Source: a virus. Taken from it: a DNA stretch of 22,967 bases. Within the stretch, counting starts at the first letter, position 1. Each line of letters starts with the position of its first letter. The notes beneath the pieces are model-generated. The model saw nothing but the letters and a program-made list of their open reading frames with translations. It had not been told where the DNA came from and made no database searches. This document shows, piece after piece, positions 1 to 6,915 of the stretch. A program made the position numbers and the translations under genes. The stretch covers positions 1 through 22,967 of IMG/VR virus record IMGVR_UViG_3300048780_000317, one strand, 5' to 3'.

Positions 1-177
1 CTACCGATGCATCTTCGCAGAACTATTAACATTCGCCGGCCTCCGGCCTGCCGCGAGGAGGGCAAAGATCACTCCCGCAAGGGCACAGCAGGCGAAGGTG
101 GACTGGTCGTGGGCGGCCGTCGCCGCAACCATCAGCAAGATGCAGCCCACCGCCAATATCTCGTAGACGATTTTCAT
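1..177 (-). CDS. Small two-helix membrane protein (end of the visible early operon)
   Basis: This is a 58-residue protein of unknown function. A hydrophobic stretch at about residues 6-20 (EILAVGCILLMVAAT) and a second at about 29-42 (ACCALAGVIFALLAAG) suggest two membrane-spanning helices joined by a short polar loop. The stop codon TAG sits at the very left edge of the window. I chose the ATG at 177 because it forms a 4-bp ATGA overlap with the stop of the upstream gene and has GGAG 9 bases before it. An ATG at 192, also with a GGAG upstream, would add five residues. It is the last visible gene of the leftward early operon after MuB, where Mu-like phages keep accessory genes. No family was recognised. 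Confidence 0.55.
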   Translation of the reverse strand: MKIVYEILAVGCILLMVAATAAHDQSTFACCALAGVIFALLAAGRRPANVNSSAKMHR

Positions 178-389
178 GGGAAGACGCTCCATGTGTCTCC
201 ATAGATGATCGCCAGGGAGAAGAGCGCGGCGAGAATCACGGGGACAATGATCCAGAGGATGATCTTGCGCCTGGCACCCCAGATGATCCGGCGTCTCGCT
301 GGGCGCGCCTCGCGATAGACCTGCTGCCAGGCCTCATGGCGGCGGCGGATGCGCTTGAGCACACGAAGCTCTTTATCCGTTCGGTTCAT
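174..389 (-). CDS. Small single-pass membrane protein with basic N-terminus
   Basis: This is a 71-residue protein. The first 45 residues are very basic (RIRRRHEAWQQVYREARPARRR). One strong hydrophobic helix follows at about residues 47-64 (ILWIIVPVILAALFSLAI), then a short polar tail. The positive-inside rule predicts a cytoplasmic N-terminus. The reading frame extends further upstream, but the ATG at 389 gives a compact protein and only a 17-bp overlap with the zinc-ribbon gene. AAGGAA lies about 10 bases upstream of it. It sits between two other tiny genes in the early operon. Function is unknown; a small membrane effector of lysis or superinfection is possible, but nothing in the sequence proves it. 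Confidence 0.55.
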   Translation of the reverse strand: MNRTDKELRVLKRIRRRHEAWQQVYREARPARRRIIWGARRKIILWIIVPVILAALFSLAIIYGDTWSVFP

Positions 390-540
390 TTGCGATGATT
401 TCCTTGTCCGATTGCCCGGCGGTGTGCCAGGTGGGGATATTTGCGTTGCACACGCCACACCGAACGGCGACCGCCTCGGCGCTCACGCGATGAGCGATGC
501 CGCAGCCCGGGCACCGCAATAACCTGGTGCGTGTCGTCAT
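373..540 (-). CDS. Small zinc-ribbon protein
   Basis: This is a 55-residue protein with two cysteine pairs: C10-P-G-C13 and C28-G-V-C31. The CxxC-(14)-CxxC arrangement is typical of a treble-clef or zinc-ribbon metal site. The remaining tail is polar. The ATG at 540 overlaps the MuB stop codon by 4 bp (ATGA), so translation is probably coupled to MuB. Longer in-frame starts at 546 and 576 would run back into the MuB gene. Small zinc ribbons of this kind (Com-like) are common in Mu-like and other temperate phages. Whether this one binds RNA, DNA or a protein partner cannot be told from sequence. Confidence 0.6.
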   Translation of the reverse strand: MTTRTRLLRCPGCGIAHRVSAEAVAVRCGVCNANIPTWHTAGQSDKEIIANEPNG

Positions 541-1610
541 GCACATACAGCCTTCTGCTGCTGGGGCTGCGCCCACGGCGGCAGCGGGATCGAGGGGTCA
601 GCCTGGCCGCCCACTATCTCGGCGACCAGGTTGATCTCCTGCTGGCTGAAGGCGGGGTCCACGCCCGCCTTGTCGGCCACGCTCTTGACGGCCCATAGCC
701 GCTTGGTAACGTTACCAAGGAGGCCGCCGGCAGGATCATTCGCTATGCGGTGAAGAAGACGCAGGCTGTCCATCGAGAGCTTGCCTTCGAAGCCAAAGCT
801 TTCGAGGACTTTGATGGCCACGGCCTTGACATCGGCGATGGACATCTCGACGCCGGCATTCAAGCAATAGACGGCGCCGAAGCGGCGGTTAAGCTGCTCA
901 CGTCCACCCGCGATCTCCCAGGGCGTCGAGTCCATACGCCACGTGTCAGCCAGGACGATCGCACACCTGGTCTCGGGATCGTCATGGAGGTCGCGCAGAT
1001 AGTTGATCGGGGGCGCCGACAACGTCACCGCCTCGTCCACAGCGATGCAGGCCTGCGTGCCGGTACCATTAGAATAGCAGCCAGCCAGACGATCATGCAC
1101 CTGCCGCTGAATCTGCGCGGTGCGATTGCGCTCGGACGTCTTTATGTTGAGCTTGCGGGCAAGCTCCCAGACAAAGCCGTGATAACTTCTATACGCCTGG
1201 CCGGCCCGCATGTAGATCACCAGGCCCTTGCCGGTGGCTGTGAAGTGTTCCAGGGCCATCGTCTTGCCCGCCCCGGTGGGAGTGACGATCTTGGCGATGG
1301 AGGGCGTGTCGTGGGCGAGCTGGCAGCAGGAGAGGATCCTGCTTGCGATGCTGGTCTCGGTGAATTCGCTGTCCGGCATCTCCATCCGGGTCTGGCGAGA
1401 TTGAAGCCAGGTCTGGGCCCGCCGCAACCATTTGTCAGTGTTGCCCGCGTAGGCGTCGGTCATTATGAGGCTGACCACGGCGGGCGTGCAGCCAAGTATC
1501 CTGCCGAGCACTCTGAACGTGATCTTTTGGTCGCCGGCCTTGACCTCTTTGATCCCCGCGGTGATTGCGGCCCGCTCCTCGCGGGTAAGTCTGACATCCG
1601 TGTTTTCCAT
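537..1610 (-). CDS. MuB-type transposition ATPase (AAA+)
   Basis: This 357-residue protein matches the MuB pattern: an N-terminal helix-turn-helix (about residues 30-52, FRVLGRILGCTPAVVSLI), then a AAA+ ATPase domain. Walker A is PTGAGKT at residues 111-117, and Walker B is ACIAVDEA at about 187-194. In Mu, MuB binds DNA as ATP-dependent filaments, picks target DNA, activates MuA and gives target immunity. By family it should do the same here. The ATG at 1610 was chosen because AGAGGA lies 6 bases upstream; an upstream ATG at 1670 would overlap the transposase gene. The C-terminus is Pro/Gln-rich (PLPPWAQPQQQ). It follows MuA by 32 bp and shares an ATGA junction with the zinc-ribbon gene. Confidence 0.9.
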   Translation of the reverse strand: MENTDVRLTREERAAITAGIKEVKAGDQKITFRVLGRILGCTPAVVSLIMTDAYAGNTDKWLRRAQTWLQSRQTRMEMPDSEFTETSIASRILSCCQLAHDTPSIAKIVTPTGAGKTMALEHFTATGKGLVIYMRAGQAYRSYHGFVWELARKLNIKTSERNRTAQIQRQVHDRLAGCYSNGTGTQACIAVDEAVTLSAPPINYLRDLHDDPETRCAIVLADTWRMDSTPWEIAGGREQLNRRFGAVYCLNAGVEMSIADVKAVAIKVLESFGFEGKLSMDSLRLLHRIANDPAGGLLGNVTKRLWAVKSVADKAGVDPAFSQQEINLVAEIVGGQADPSIPLPPWAQPQQQKAVCA

Positions 1611-1642
1611 AGTTGTCCTCTGGGTTGCCTTGGTAAGAATCG

Positions 1643-3871
1643 CTATAGCGGTTTGTCCTCTATCGGGCATGGTTGGTCACCGTGACCATCCGTGGTCTGT
1701 TGATTCGATCCCTCGGTGGTAGTGCGCCCCGACAAAAGATCGAGGGCGTTGAAATCGGGTCCGGCAGCCGGGCGGTCCGTGGTTGCCTCTTTAACGATGG
1801 GCTTGGCGGAGAAAAAACGATCGGCGAACGACCGCCTGGATTCATTGGCCCGGCCGACGACTACCTGCCGCTCCTTGTGCTCGGTCGCCTGCTGGGCGAC
1901 ATGGCTCATGTGCGTAAGCTTCAATATGGGCGGGGATGCTGGGGCGATCTCCTGATCATCGTGCAGCCCAAGCACCTGGGCGCCCAGGCGATGCCCATCC
2001 AGGAGGACGTTAGCGTAACGCCGGGTTGCCTGTCGCTGTATCGCGGTCAACTTGCGGAGGTGGCCTGCGGCCTCGATGCCGTCTGACAACCTGTCCTTGT
2101 CTGCCTGGTCGCCCGTGATCGAGGCCAGGGGATATTGGCCGTTCCATGGCGAGGGGGTTGCAAAACACAGGAACTTTTCGGTCTGTGCGTCAAAGACGAA
2201 GATCCTCGAAGAGTCCAGCGGATCGTAACTGTAACGTATGTGCCTCTTTATATCCCTGCCCGATGCACAGCGGCGGGGTTCCAGAGCGGCGAACTGGGCG
2301 GCGTCGGCGGGGTCGTAATAGTACGCGCCGAAGGCCGCGACAAAGACACCGTTCTGGGCGACCTTGACCGACTCGGACGGCATGAGGAGGACGGCGAGGT
2401 CCTGGGCGGATGGACGGCACGGGACAAAGCCCGGCCGGCGGAACTCCATGAAGGCGCGATCAACGGAGAGTCCCCCGCAGGCCCGCGCAGGACTTTGACG
2501 GAGGCAATAATCGCCCGTTACCCACTGGTTAAACGCCTGGCGAAAGGACTCAAGCGTGTAGCCCTTTCGGGCGAATTCCTCGGCCCGGCCGTGGAGCTCC
2601 TTAAAGTGCTCGGGCCTCCGCTCGGGCTTGTTGCCGATGTACGTTTCCCACGTCTTAGAGAACCACTCGGCGAAGAGCTTGAACCACGGCTCGATCGGCT
2701 TGGCCTTGGCGTTGTAGGGATTCGCGAATGTCGGGCGGATCCCCAACGTCTCCAGGAGGGGTTTGACGCGGTGCTCGTCGACGATATTGCCCTCGTCTTT
2801 TCGTGGCCTGCCTCCCGAAAACTTCCTCATGCGGAAGTCCTTGCCGTTGTCCAGGTAGACAACATCCGGGCTGCCATGGGCGATGATGCCGCGCACGAGC
2901 GTGGCCATGACGATGTTGCCGTCGGGCGATTCGAAGCGAATGGTCCAGCATGTGGGCTTCCATGTGCGGGCATCCATGTACATCGTGAGCCAGGGACGAT
3001 GCCAGGCCCATACCATGCGCTTCTTTTTGGGTGACCAGACCTTGTGCGGGAGCATGACATCGCATTCGTGATGGTCGGCCACCCAGCAGCCCATGGCCGG
3101 GACTCGCGTCCAGTCGCGAATCATGTAAGGTATGCAGCGGTCGCGGAATTTCTTGGGATCGCGGCCGTAGGCAATCTGCTTGGGGTCGAGGCGCTCGCGG
3201 ACCCATCGCTGGATGGTAGAGAGACTCGGCCAGGGCCGTCCCCGTGCCTGGGCGATCGCGGCCACGTGCTCCCAGAGCCGTGGGATCATCGGATCATTCT
3301 GCGAGAGATACTCATCCTTGAATATCTCCCACATGTCGGCGCACTGGGTGATCGCGCCAGTATGGACGCGGTGGTCCGCGAGGCCGGCGATGCCTTCATC
3401 GGCGAATAGCTTCAACCATCGGCGGAACGTCTTGAGCGAAATGCGGCCTGGCCCGGAGAGGCGCGCGTTGCGTATCTCCACCCACTGGGCTGACCACCGG
3501 GTGAGTTGCCGGCCGTCGGGGCAGGCGGCGCGGGCGGCGATGAATTGCTGGATCGCGTCATAGCGCGAGGCGAGCACCGCCCTCTTGGCGCGGGACATGC
3601 CCGCCAGCAGGCTGCCGGCCGGCGCGGCCGGGACGTCCATATGGGCCGCCGCGCTGAGCCTGGGATCGCAGGCCGGGTCAATGATCCACCGGCCGTCCAC
3701 CCGGCGGGCCGCGAGCCGGGCCGTCTCACACATGCGCTGCACCTGGCGGCAGGTGAGGTGCATGATTGCGGCGGCGTGGTCGACCGACATTGCCGATTGG
3801 CGATTGGCAATCGCTGGTTGATCGGCCTCGGCAGTCGGAGCGGCGAGGCTAAATTGTACAATGGAGGACAT
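1643..3871 (-). CDS. MuA-type DDE transposase
   Basis: This 742-residue protein is the strand-transfer transposase. Residues about 29-67 look like the winged-helix end/enhancer-binding domain (SVDHAAAIMHLTCRQVQRM then RVDGRWIIDP). A linker with further helix-turn-helix segments follows. The RNase H-like core carries the catalytic triad: D266 in GCWVADHHECDV, D341 in PDVVYLDNGKDF, and E394 in NAKAKPIEPWFK, which resembles the MuA motif AKPVERAFG. The C-terminal part after about residue 480 should hold the beta-barrel and MuB-contact regions. The extreme tail is low-complexity and polar. The ATG at 3871 lies one base after the upstream stop (TGAGATG), implying coupled translation; an in-frame ATG at 3919 would overlap that gene. 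MuA pairs the phage ends and performs replicative transposition with MuB. Confidence 0.93.
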   Translation of the reverse strand: MSSIVQFSLAAPTAEADQPAIANRQSAMSVDHAAAIMHLTCRQVQRMCETARLAARRVDGRWIIDPACDPRLSAAAHMDVPAAPAGSLLAGMSRAKRAVLASRYDAIQQFIAARAACPDGRQLTRWSAQWVEIRNARLSGPGRISLKTFRRWLKLFADEGIAGLADHRVHTGAITQCADMWEIFKDEYLSQNDPMIPRLWEHVAAIAQARGRPWPSLSTIQRWVRERLDPKQIAYGRDPKKFRDRCIPYMIRDWTRVPAMGCWVADHHECDVMLPHKVWSPKKKRMVWAWHRPWLTMYMDARTWKPTCWTIRFESPDGNIVMATLVRGIIAHGSPDVVYLDNGKDFRMRKFSGGRPRKDEGNIVDEHRVKPLLETLGIRPTFANPYNAKAKPIEPWFKLFAEWFSKTWETYIGNKPERRPEHFKELHGRAEEFARKGYTLESFRQAFNQWVTGDYCLRQSPARACGGLSVDRAFMEFRRPGFVPCRPSAQDLAVLLMPSESVKVAQNGVFVAAFGAYYYDPADAAQFAALEPRRCASGRDIKRHIRYSYDPLDSSRIFVFDAQTEKFLCFATPSPWNGQYPLASITGDQADKDRLSDGIEAAGHLRKLTAIQRQATRRYANVLLDGHRLGAQVLGLHDDQEIAPASPPILKLTHMSHVAQQATEHKERQVVVGRANESRRSFADRFFSAKPIVKEATTDRPAAGPDFNALDLLSGRTTTEGSNQQTTDGHGDQPCPIEDKPL
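3795..3822. repeat. Heptad tandem repeat inside the transposase N-terminus
   Basis: GATTGGC occurs twice in tandem (3795-3808), followed by two diverged heptads (AATCGCT, GGTTGAT). On the coding strand it encodes part of the polar linker near residues 17-26 (QPAIANRQS), before the winged-helix domain. It has the same repeat style as the late-operon spacers. Confidence 0.55.
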
Positions 3872-3872
3872 C

Positions 3873-4439
3873 TCAAGTTTCCAGCATGTCAGAGAACGAA
3901 TTGATGGCGGAGCGGCCATCGCCCTGGCCGCAGATGCACAGAGGCACCGGCTGTTGCAGGACGGGGGAATAGTCGGCGCAGCTCCATGCGATGAAGCGAA
4001 CGCTACGGCGGCGCGGCCAGAGCACCAGCCGGTTGTCGCCGTGGACGACGGCGATCGAACCGGCCAGGTCGGACGCTATCAGGTGAGGCCCCCGGTGGCT
4101 GGGGCCGATGTGGATCGACTCCTGGGCACCGCCCCGAAGGAGAACAGGGAACTCCGTGAAGTTGCCAAGCCGGCGGAAGATCGCCCGCGTTTCTCTCGCA
4201 TACCGCAGCCCATCCCCGGTCGACAGCATTATAAGGATGTTGCGGCCGTCGTAGTCGAACTTGACGCAGACGGGGCCGAACTGGAGGGATGCGGAGGCCT
4301 CCAACGTGCCCGTTACCTGATGGCGTTTCGGTTGCGGATTGGCGGGCGGCGGCAGCGTGCGGGCCACGCCCTCTTCTTCGGCGAGTTGGTAGTTCATGGC
4401 TTGTCCTTTGAATTGGGGATAGAGGGCGGCGGTTGACAT
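3873..4439 (-). CDS. Hypothetical early protein
   Basis: This 188-residue soluble protein was not recognised. Its middle (VCVKFDYDGRNILIMLSTGDG) looks like two beta strands with a turn. The C-terminal half has strands (LIASDLAGSIAVVHGDNRLVLW) and several cysteines near the end. There is no signal peptide or membrane helix. Two starts are possible: the ATG at 4439, with GGGAGG 10 bases upstream and close coupling to the previous stop, or the ATG at 4397, with AAAGGA 6 bases upstream, which would give 174 residues. It lies directly before the transposase and ends one base before its start. In Mu this position between ner and A is empty, so it is an accessory gene, possibly regulatory. Confidence 0.65.
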   Translation of the reverse strand: MSTAALYPQFKGQAMNYQLAEEEGVARTLPPPANPQPKRHQVTGTLEASASLQFGPVCVKFDYDGRNILIMLSTGDGLRYARETRAIFRRLGNFTEFPVLLRGGAQESIHIGPSHRGPHLIASDLAGSIAVVHGDNRLVLWPRRRSVRFIAWSCADYSPVLQQPVPLCICGQGDGRSAINSFSDMLET

Positions 4440-4441
4440 TA

Positions 4442-4711
4442 TTATAAAACCTCCCGTTTGGGATCGGCCGCGCGGAGGCGGGCGCGAAGCTCATCGGCGA
4501 GTTCGCCATTGGTGTACTGGGATAGCGTCCGGGCCTCCTCATGGGGAAAGAACTGGGGGGCCTCCTGCGGTGCAATGCGGAGATCCATGATCAGCGACTG
4601 GGCGAGCTTGCGCATCGTGGGCACTACCTGCTCGGGGTCCTGGGTGGCGAAGGCGGCGTCGATGAGCCGGTAAAGGCCTTTTAGTACGAGTTGTTTTTCG
4701 CTGTCGTTCAT
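4442..4711 (-). CDS. Small hypothetical early protein
   Basis: This is an 89-residue, mostly helical, charged protein with no recognised domain. The N-terminal half (QLVLKGLYRLIDAAF) and the C-terminal segment (YTNGELADELRARLRAA) look like amphipathic helices. The ATG at 4711 was preferred because AGAG lies 6 bases upstream; an in-frame ATG at 4717 would add two residues. It lies between the second XRE regulator and a hypothetical gene with gaps of only a few bases, so it is part of the early operon. Size and place suggest a regulatory or transposition accessory protein, but this is inferred from context only. Confidence 0.6.
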   Translation of the reverse strand: MNDSEKQLVLKGLYRLIDAAFATQDPEQVVPTMRKLAQSLIMDLRIAPQEAPQFFPHEEARTLSQYTNGELADELRARLRAADPKREVL

Positions 4712-4719
4712 CCGCATCT

Positions 4720-4995
4720 CTAATAAGGTATTTCGTCGAGGCCAAAGAGCCGTCCCAGGGATGCGTGGGTGTAGGCCCACTGGGCCAGGGCACGGAGCGT
4801 GTGCATCTCTATAGAGTCCGTCTTGCCCCGCTCCAGGCGGGCAAGAGCCGACAGGCTGATGTCCATGCTGCCGGCGACCTCCTTGCGGGCAATGCCGGCG
4901 TCCAAACGGATGGCGCGAATGGCCGCGCCCAATTTATGGGCACAGTCGCAAGGCTGGGCGGCGGCGATCTGGAATGTGGCCTGTTCCTTATCCAT
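4720..4995 (-). CDS. XRE-family helix-turn-helix regulator (second in early operon)
   Basis: This 91-residue protein consists almost wholly of an HTH_3/XRE fold. The helix-turn-helix spans about residues 28-56 (AIRLDAGIARKEVAGSMDIS followed by LSALARLERGK), with the typical LxRLExG ending. A short C-terminal extension follows (LGRLFGLDEIPY). The ATG at 4995 lies 4 bases after the stop of the preceding regulator (TGACTATATG), which points to coupled translation. The frame is open further upstream, but that would overlap the first regulator extensively. Such small XRE proteins act as dimeric operator binders. Here it may serve as a Cro/Ner-like partner or as an early operon modulator. Confidence 0.8.
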   Translation of the reverse strand: MDKEQATFQIAAAQPCDCAHKLGAAIRAIRLDAGIARKEVAGSMDISLSALARLERGKTDSIEMHTLRALAQWAYTHASLGRLFGLDEIPY

Positions 4996-4999
4996 ATAG

Positions 5000-5392
5000 T
5001 CAGCTCGCGATCCTGTTAATTTGCTTGCCCGTGGAACCGGCCGCGTTATCATTGACCGCCTTGCGGTCAGAACGTCGGCTAACCGAGGTGCCTCGGCGTC
5101 GAACCGGCTGACCGCTTTCTTTTGTTCCAAAAAGGTTGCCCCAAAAGTCTTCGGGTGAAATTTCTTGCCCGGTCAGCCGCCGGTAGGCGTCCCAAATGCG
5201 AAGTTGGGTCGGGCGGCTGGCACGGTAGCCCCTAAGATGATTGGAAAGGCTGCTCTGTGAAATCCCTGCCGCCGAAGCGATTTCGCCCATCGAGGGTGAA
5301 TTTCGCTTAATTCTGGCCTTGACAGAATTGGCGTCTTGGCTTATGCTGATGATTTGTTGCCGCCGCTGTGAAATTGACTTATTTGTTTTCAT
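5000..5392 (-). CDS. Ner/Cro-like XRE regulator, first gene of the early operon
   Basis: This 130-residue protein has a helix-turn-helix at about residues 33-55 (MGEIASAAGISQSSLSNHLR) and a helical follow-up (TQLRIWDAYRRLTG). The C-terminal 40 residues are basic and Ser/Arg-rich, probably disordered. The ATG at 5392 lies about 22 bases downstream of the predicted leftward transcription start. An ATG at 5422 would overlap the promoter. As the first leftward gene facing a divergent repressor-like gene, it sits where Mu has ner. By analogy it would shut down early or repressor transcription. Its helix-turn-helix could equally make it the main repressor; roles cannot be assigned from sequence alone. 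Confidence 0.8.
   Translation of the reverse strand: MKTNKSISQRRQQIISISQDANSVKARIKRNSPSMGEIASAAGISQSSLSNHLRGYRASRPTQLRIWDAYRRLTGQEISPEDFWGNLFGTKESGQPVRRRGTSVSRRSDRKAVNDNAAGSTGKQINRIAS
5319..5347 (+). promoter_or_regulatory. Candidate sigma70 promoter toward the repressor, inside the ner-like gene
   Basis: TTGACA (5319-5324), a 17-bp spacer, then TATGCT (5342-5347) on the plus strand. It would fire rightward through the control region into the repressor-like gene at 5495, head-on against the leftward early promoter. Mu also has a repressor promoter converging on its early promoter. The match is good, but it lies within coding sequence. Confidence 0.4.
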
Positions 5393-5407
5393 ATGCCCGT
5401 TGTGTGT

Positions 5408-5436
5408 TTGACTTACTAACATTATTGTACTATCAA
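5408..5436 (+). promoter_or_regulatory. Candidate rightward promoter in the control region
   Basis: TTGACT (5408-5413), a 17-bp spacer, then TATCAA (5431-5436). It would start about 50 bases before the repressor-like gene. It overlaps the leftward promoter almost completely, so the two polymerase sites could not be filled together. The -10 match is only moderate. Confidence 0.35.
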
Positions 5437-5449
5437 GAACACCTGTCAA
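5421..5449 (-). promoter_or_regulatory. Near-consensus early promoter (leftward)
   Basis: On the minus strand TTGACA (5449-5444) is followed by a 17-bp spacer and AATAAT (5426-5421), one base off the TATAAT consensus. The predicted start near 5414 leaves a leader of about 22 bases before the ATG at 5392. It is the natural promoter for the whole leftward operon (regulators, MuA, MuB and accessory genes). It is by far the best promoter match in the control region. Confidence 0.7.
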
Positions 5450-5488
5450 TAGCCTTTATGGAAAATGTGAAATAATTTTTCAGAGCCG

Positions 5489-5499
5489 GTCATTATGAC
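5489..5499. promoter_or_regulatory. Palindrome over the repressor start codon (possible operator)
   Basis: GTCATTATGAC is a perfect 11-bp palindrome whose right half contains the ATG at 5495. GTCA/TGAC half-sites also occur at 5445-5448 and 5409-5412 within the overlapping promoters. This could be an XRE operator for autoregulation, but the site is short and could be chance. Confidence 0.25.
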
Positions 5500-5929
5500 T
5501 AAAGAAGACGACCTGTGGGTCAGGTGGTTCGCACACCAGGTTCGGAGCTTGAGGCAGCGCTTGGGGATGACACAAGGCGAATTCGCCAAGGCCATCGGCA
5601 TTGGCAACCGCATCACGATTTCAGTCGTGGAGCGTGCGGAAATGAGCCAGATTCCCACGTCGCTGTTGATTCGGCTTCTTTATATGGCCAGAAAACAAGG
5701 GATTGGTTGCGACGAATTTCTGGTCGGATTTGGGCCTTTCGACCTGGTGTCGGACGCGGCCCTGCGGGCCGAGTTTGGGCATCGAGTCGCAAGGCAGCAG
5801 ATGCGGCAGTTTCCGATCGGGGATTTTATGATAGAGGAGGAGCCGCCCGATTTTTCGAAGGGACTGGATCAGTTTTTGGCTAAAATACTCAAATGGTCCG
5901 AAAATGAACATCGGACGAGAAAGGGCTAA
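5495..5929 (+). CDS. XRE-family repressor-like protein
   Basis: This 144-residue protein has an N-terminal XRE helix-turn-helix (residues about 14-56: QVRSLRQRLGMTQGEFAKAI, then SVVERAEMSQIP). A helical region of about 85 residues follows, with no peptidase motif, so it is not a LexA/CI-type self-cleaving repressor. It is transcribed away from the two other XRE genes, and its start is preceded by a weak AGAG only. Divergence from the early operon makes it the best candidate for the lysogeny repressor. However, it also heads the rightward gene block, so a role as a late regulator is possible. The next gene begins two bases after its stop. Confidence 0.75.
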   Translation: MTKEDDLWVRWFAHQVRSLRQRLGMTQGEFAKAIGIGNRITISVVERAEMSQIPTSLLIRLLYMARKQGIGCDEFLVGFGPFDLVSDAALRAEFGHRVARQQMRQFPIGDFMIEEEPPDFSKGLDQFLAKILKWSENEHRTRKG

Positions 5930-5930
5930 A

Positions 5931-6308
5931 ATGGATGCGTCGCCGAAGAGTGAAGTGGATTTGGAGCATTGGGGGGCGCGGGCCGGCCACTCGCAAACGC
6001 CGCTGTCGCGAAGGGTAAAGATCGGCGTTTTGGTTGGAGCCCTGGCGATAACGATTCTGGTCGCGGCGATAACCATAGGCGCGATTTGGCCGGCGAAAGC
6101 CGAGGATTTCGAGCCATGGTCCATGTGGATGAATCCCGGGTTCACGGTTGCCGGCGCCCAGCTTGAGGGACTGCGCCGCGTTTATCTGATGCTCGAAAGC
6201 GTAGCCGTTCTGGTGGCGACGGGGGTTGTTTGGCTTATGGTTATTGCGTCTGTGCTGCTGATAAAAAGTTTCAAGCAAGAAAAAAAAGTTAATATCGCAA
6301 ACAAATAG
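5931..6308 (+). CDS. Two-helix membrane protein (holin position)
   Basis: This 125-residue protein has two hydrophobic helices, about residues 30-53 (IGVLVGALAITILVAAITIG) and 87-110 (LESVAVLVATGVVWLMVIAS). A polar segment of about 33 residues rich in W and M lies between them. The N-terminus is charged, and the C-terminus is lysine-rich (KSFKQEKKVNIANK). The ATG at 5931 has AAAGGG 6 bases upstream; an earlier ATG at 5904 would overlap the repressor. Mu-like phages often place a holin or similar membrane protein just before the DUF2730-like gene, which fits the location. No endolysin gene is seen beside it, so the holin idea is only positional. Confidence 0.6.
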   Translation: MDASPKSEVDLEHWGARAGHSQTPLSRRVKIGVLVGALAITILVAAITIGAIWPAKAEDFEPWSMWMNPGFTVAGAQLEGLRRVYLMLESVAVLVATGVVWLMVIASVLLIKSFKQEKKVNIANK

Positions 6309-6384
6309 TTGTTGACATTTCCGGTAATGGGGTTAAGTTGGCCCCCGACGAGCGAGATTGGACTACGCTCTTACGAGGCCGGAA

Positions 6385-6915
6385 ATGGAATTCCTTTCGT
6401 TCGCCGGGCTGTACTACAACCAAATTAGCGGGCATTTAGCGGGGCTTGTTGGCTCCCCCTCTCCTTGTCTCCCCGTCTCCGCCTCTTGCTTCTTAGCTTC
6501 CACCTTCGACCCTTGGAACATCCTCTGGTTTTTTGGCGTGCCGGCGGTAACGGCCGTCGCCGTGTCGATCATCGGCGCCAAGATCACGCTGGCGCTGCAC
6601 TCGCAATCCCTGCGAAGCCTGCACGGCCAGCTTGAACGACTGGACAGTTCGCTCAAAGAGCTCGCCCGCGATCGGCAAAAATGCCGCGAGGAGTGTCTGA
6701 CCAGTTTCGTGGATCGCAGGGAGCACACGCAGATGGTGGGGAGTTTTACGGCGAGCGAGCAGGAGCTGACGCGGACCATGCGAGATCAGACCAAGACATT
6801 TGACGCCTCGATATCGGCGATACACGAACGGGTGAACGACGTGCTGAAGAGCGTATCGAAGATCGAGGGCTGGCTATCCGGGAAGGACCAACGCCATGAG
6901 CGAATCGGACATTGA
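6385..6915 (+). CDS. DUF2730-like membrane-anchored coiled-coil protein
   Basis: This 176-residue protein has a membrane helix at about residues 45-70 (WNILWFFGVPAVTAVAVSII). A long charged helical region follows (SLRSLHGQLERLDSSLKELA onward to the end), consistent with a coiled coil. Its architecture and place, immediately before a VpaChn25_0724-like gene and a DUF3486-like gene, match the DUF2730 proteins of Mu-like phages; the sequence link itself is weak. The ATG at 6385 has GAGG 6 bases upstream. A TTG at 6358 is an alternative. Residues about 23-34 (GSPSPCLPVSAS) are encoded by an 8-bp tandem repeat, so the N-terminal 40 residues may be a recent extension of the gene. Confidence 0.6.
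   Translation: MEFLSFAGLYYNQISGHLAGLVGSPSPCLPVSASCFLASTFDPWNILWFFGVPAVTAVAVSIIGAKITLALHSQSLRSLHGQLERLDSSLKELARDRQKCREECLTSFVDRREHTQMVGSFTASEQELTRTMRDQTKTFDASISAIHERVNDVLKSVSKIEGWLSGKDQRHERIGH
6453..6484. repeat. Octad pyrimidine repeat inside a coding region
   Basis: There are four tandem 8-bp units beginning CTCC (CTCCCCCT, CTCCTTGT, CTCCCCGT, CTCCGCCT). It lies in the predicted N-terminal part of the membrane/coiled-coil protein and encodes a Pro/Ser/Cys-rich stretch unlike the rest of it. Confidence 0.65.

Noticed and set aside
750-1685. Plus-strand open frame of 311 codons over the MuB gene
   Set aside because: It lies antisense to a clear MuB ATPase with Walker motifs and has low-complexity composition and no supporting signals.
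1675-1687. 13-bp palindrome GGTCACCGTGACC in the transposase tail as a binding site
   Set aside because: It lies in coding sequence with AGTGGTC-like low complexity nearby; nothing links it to a protein site.
2135-3034. Plus-strand open frame of 299 codons over the transposase
   Set aside because: It lies antisense to the DDE catalytic core, which has strong motif support on the other strand.
6312-6340. TTGACA at 6312-6317 as late promoter
   Set aside because: The -35 match is perfect, but no convincing -10 lies 16-18 bp away (best is TTAAGT at 15 bp), so it was not listed as a feature.
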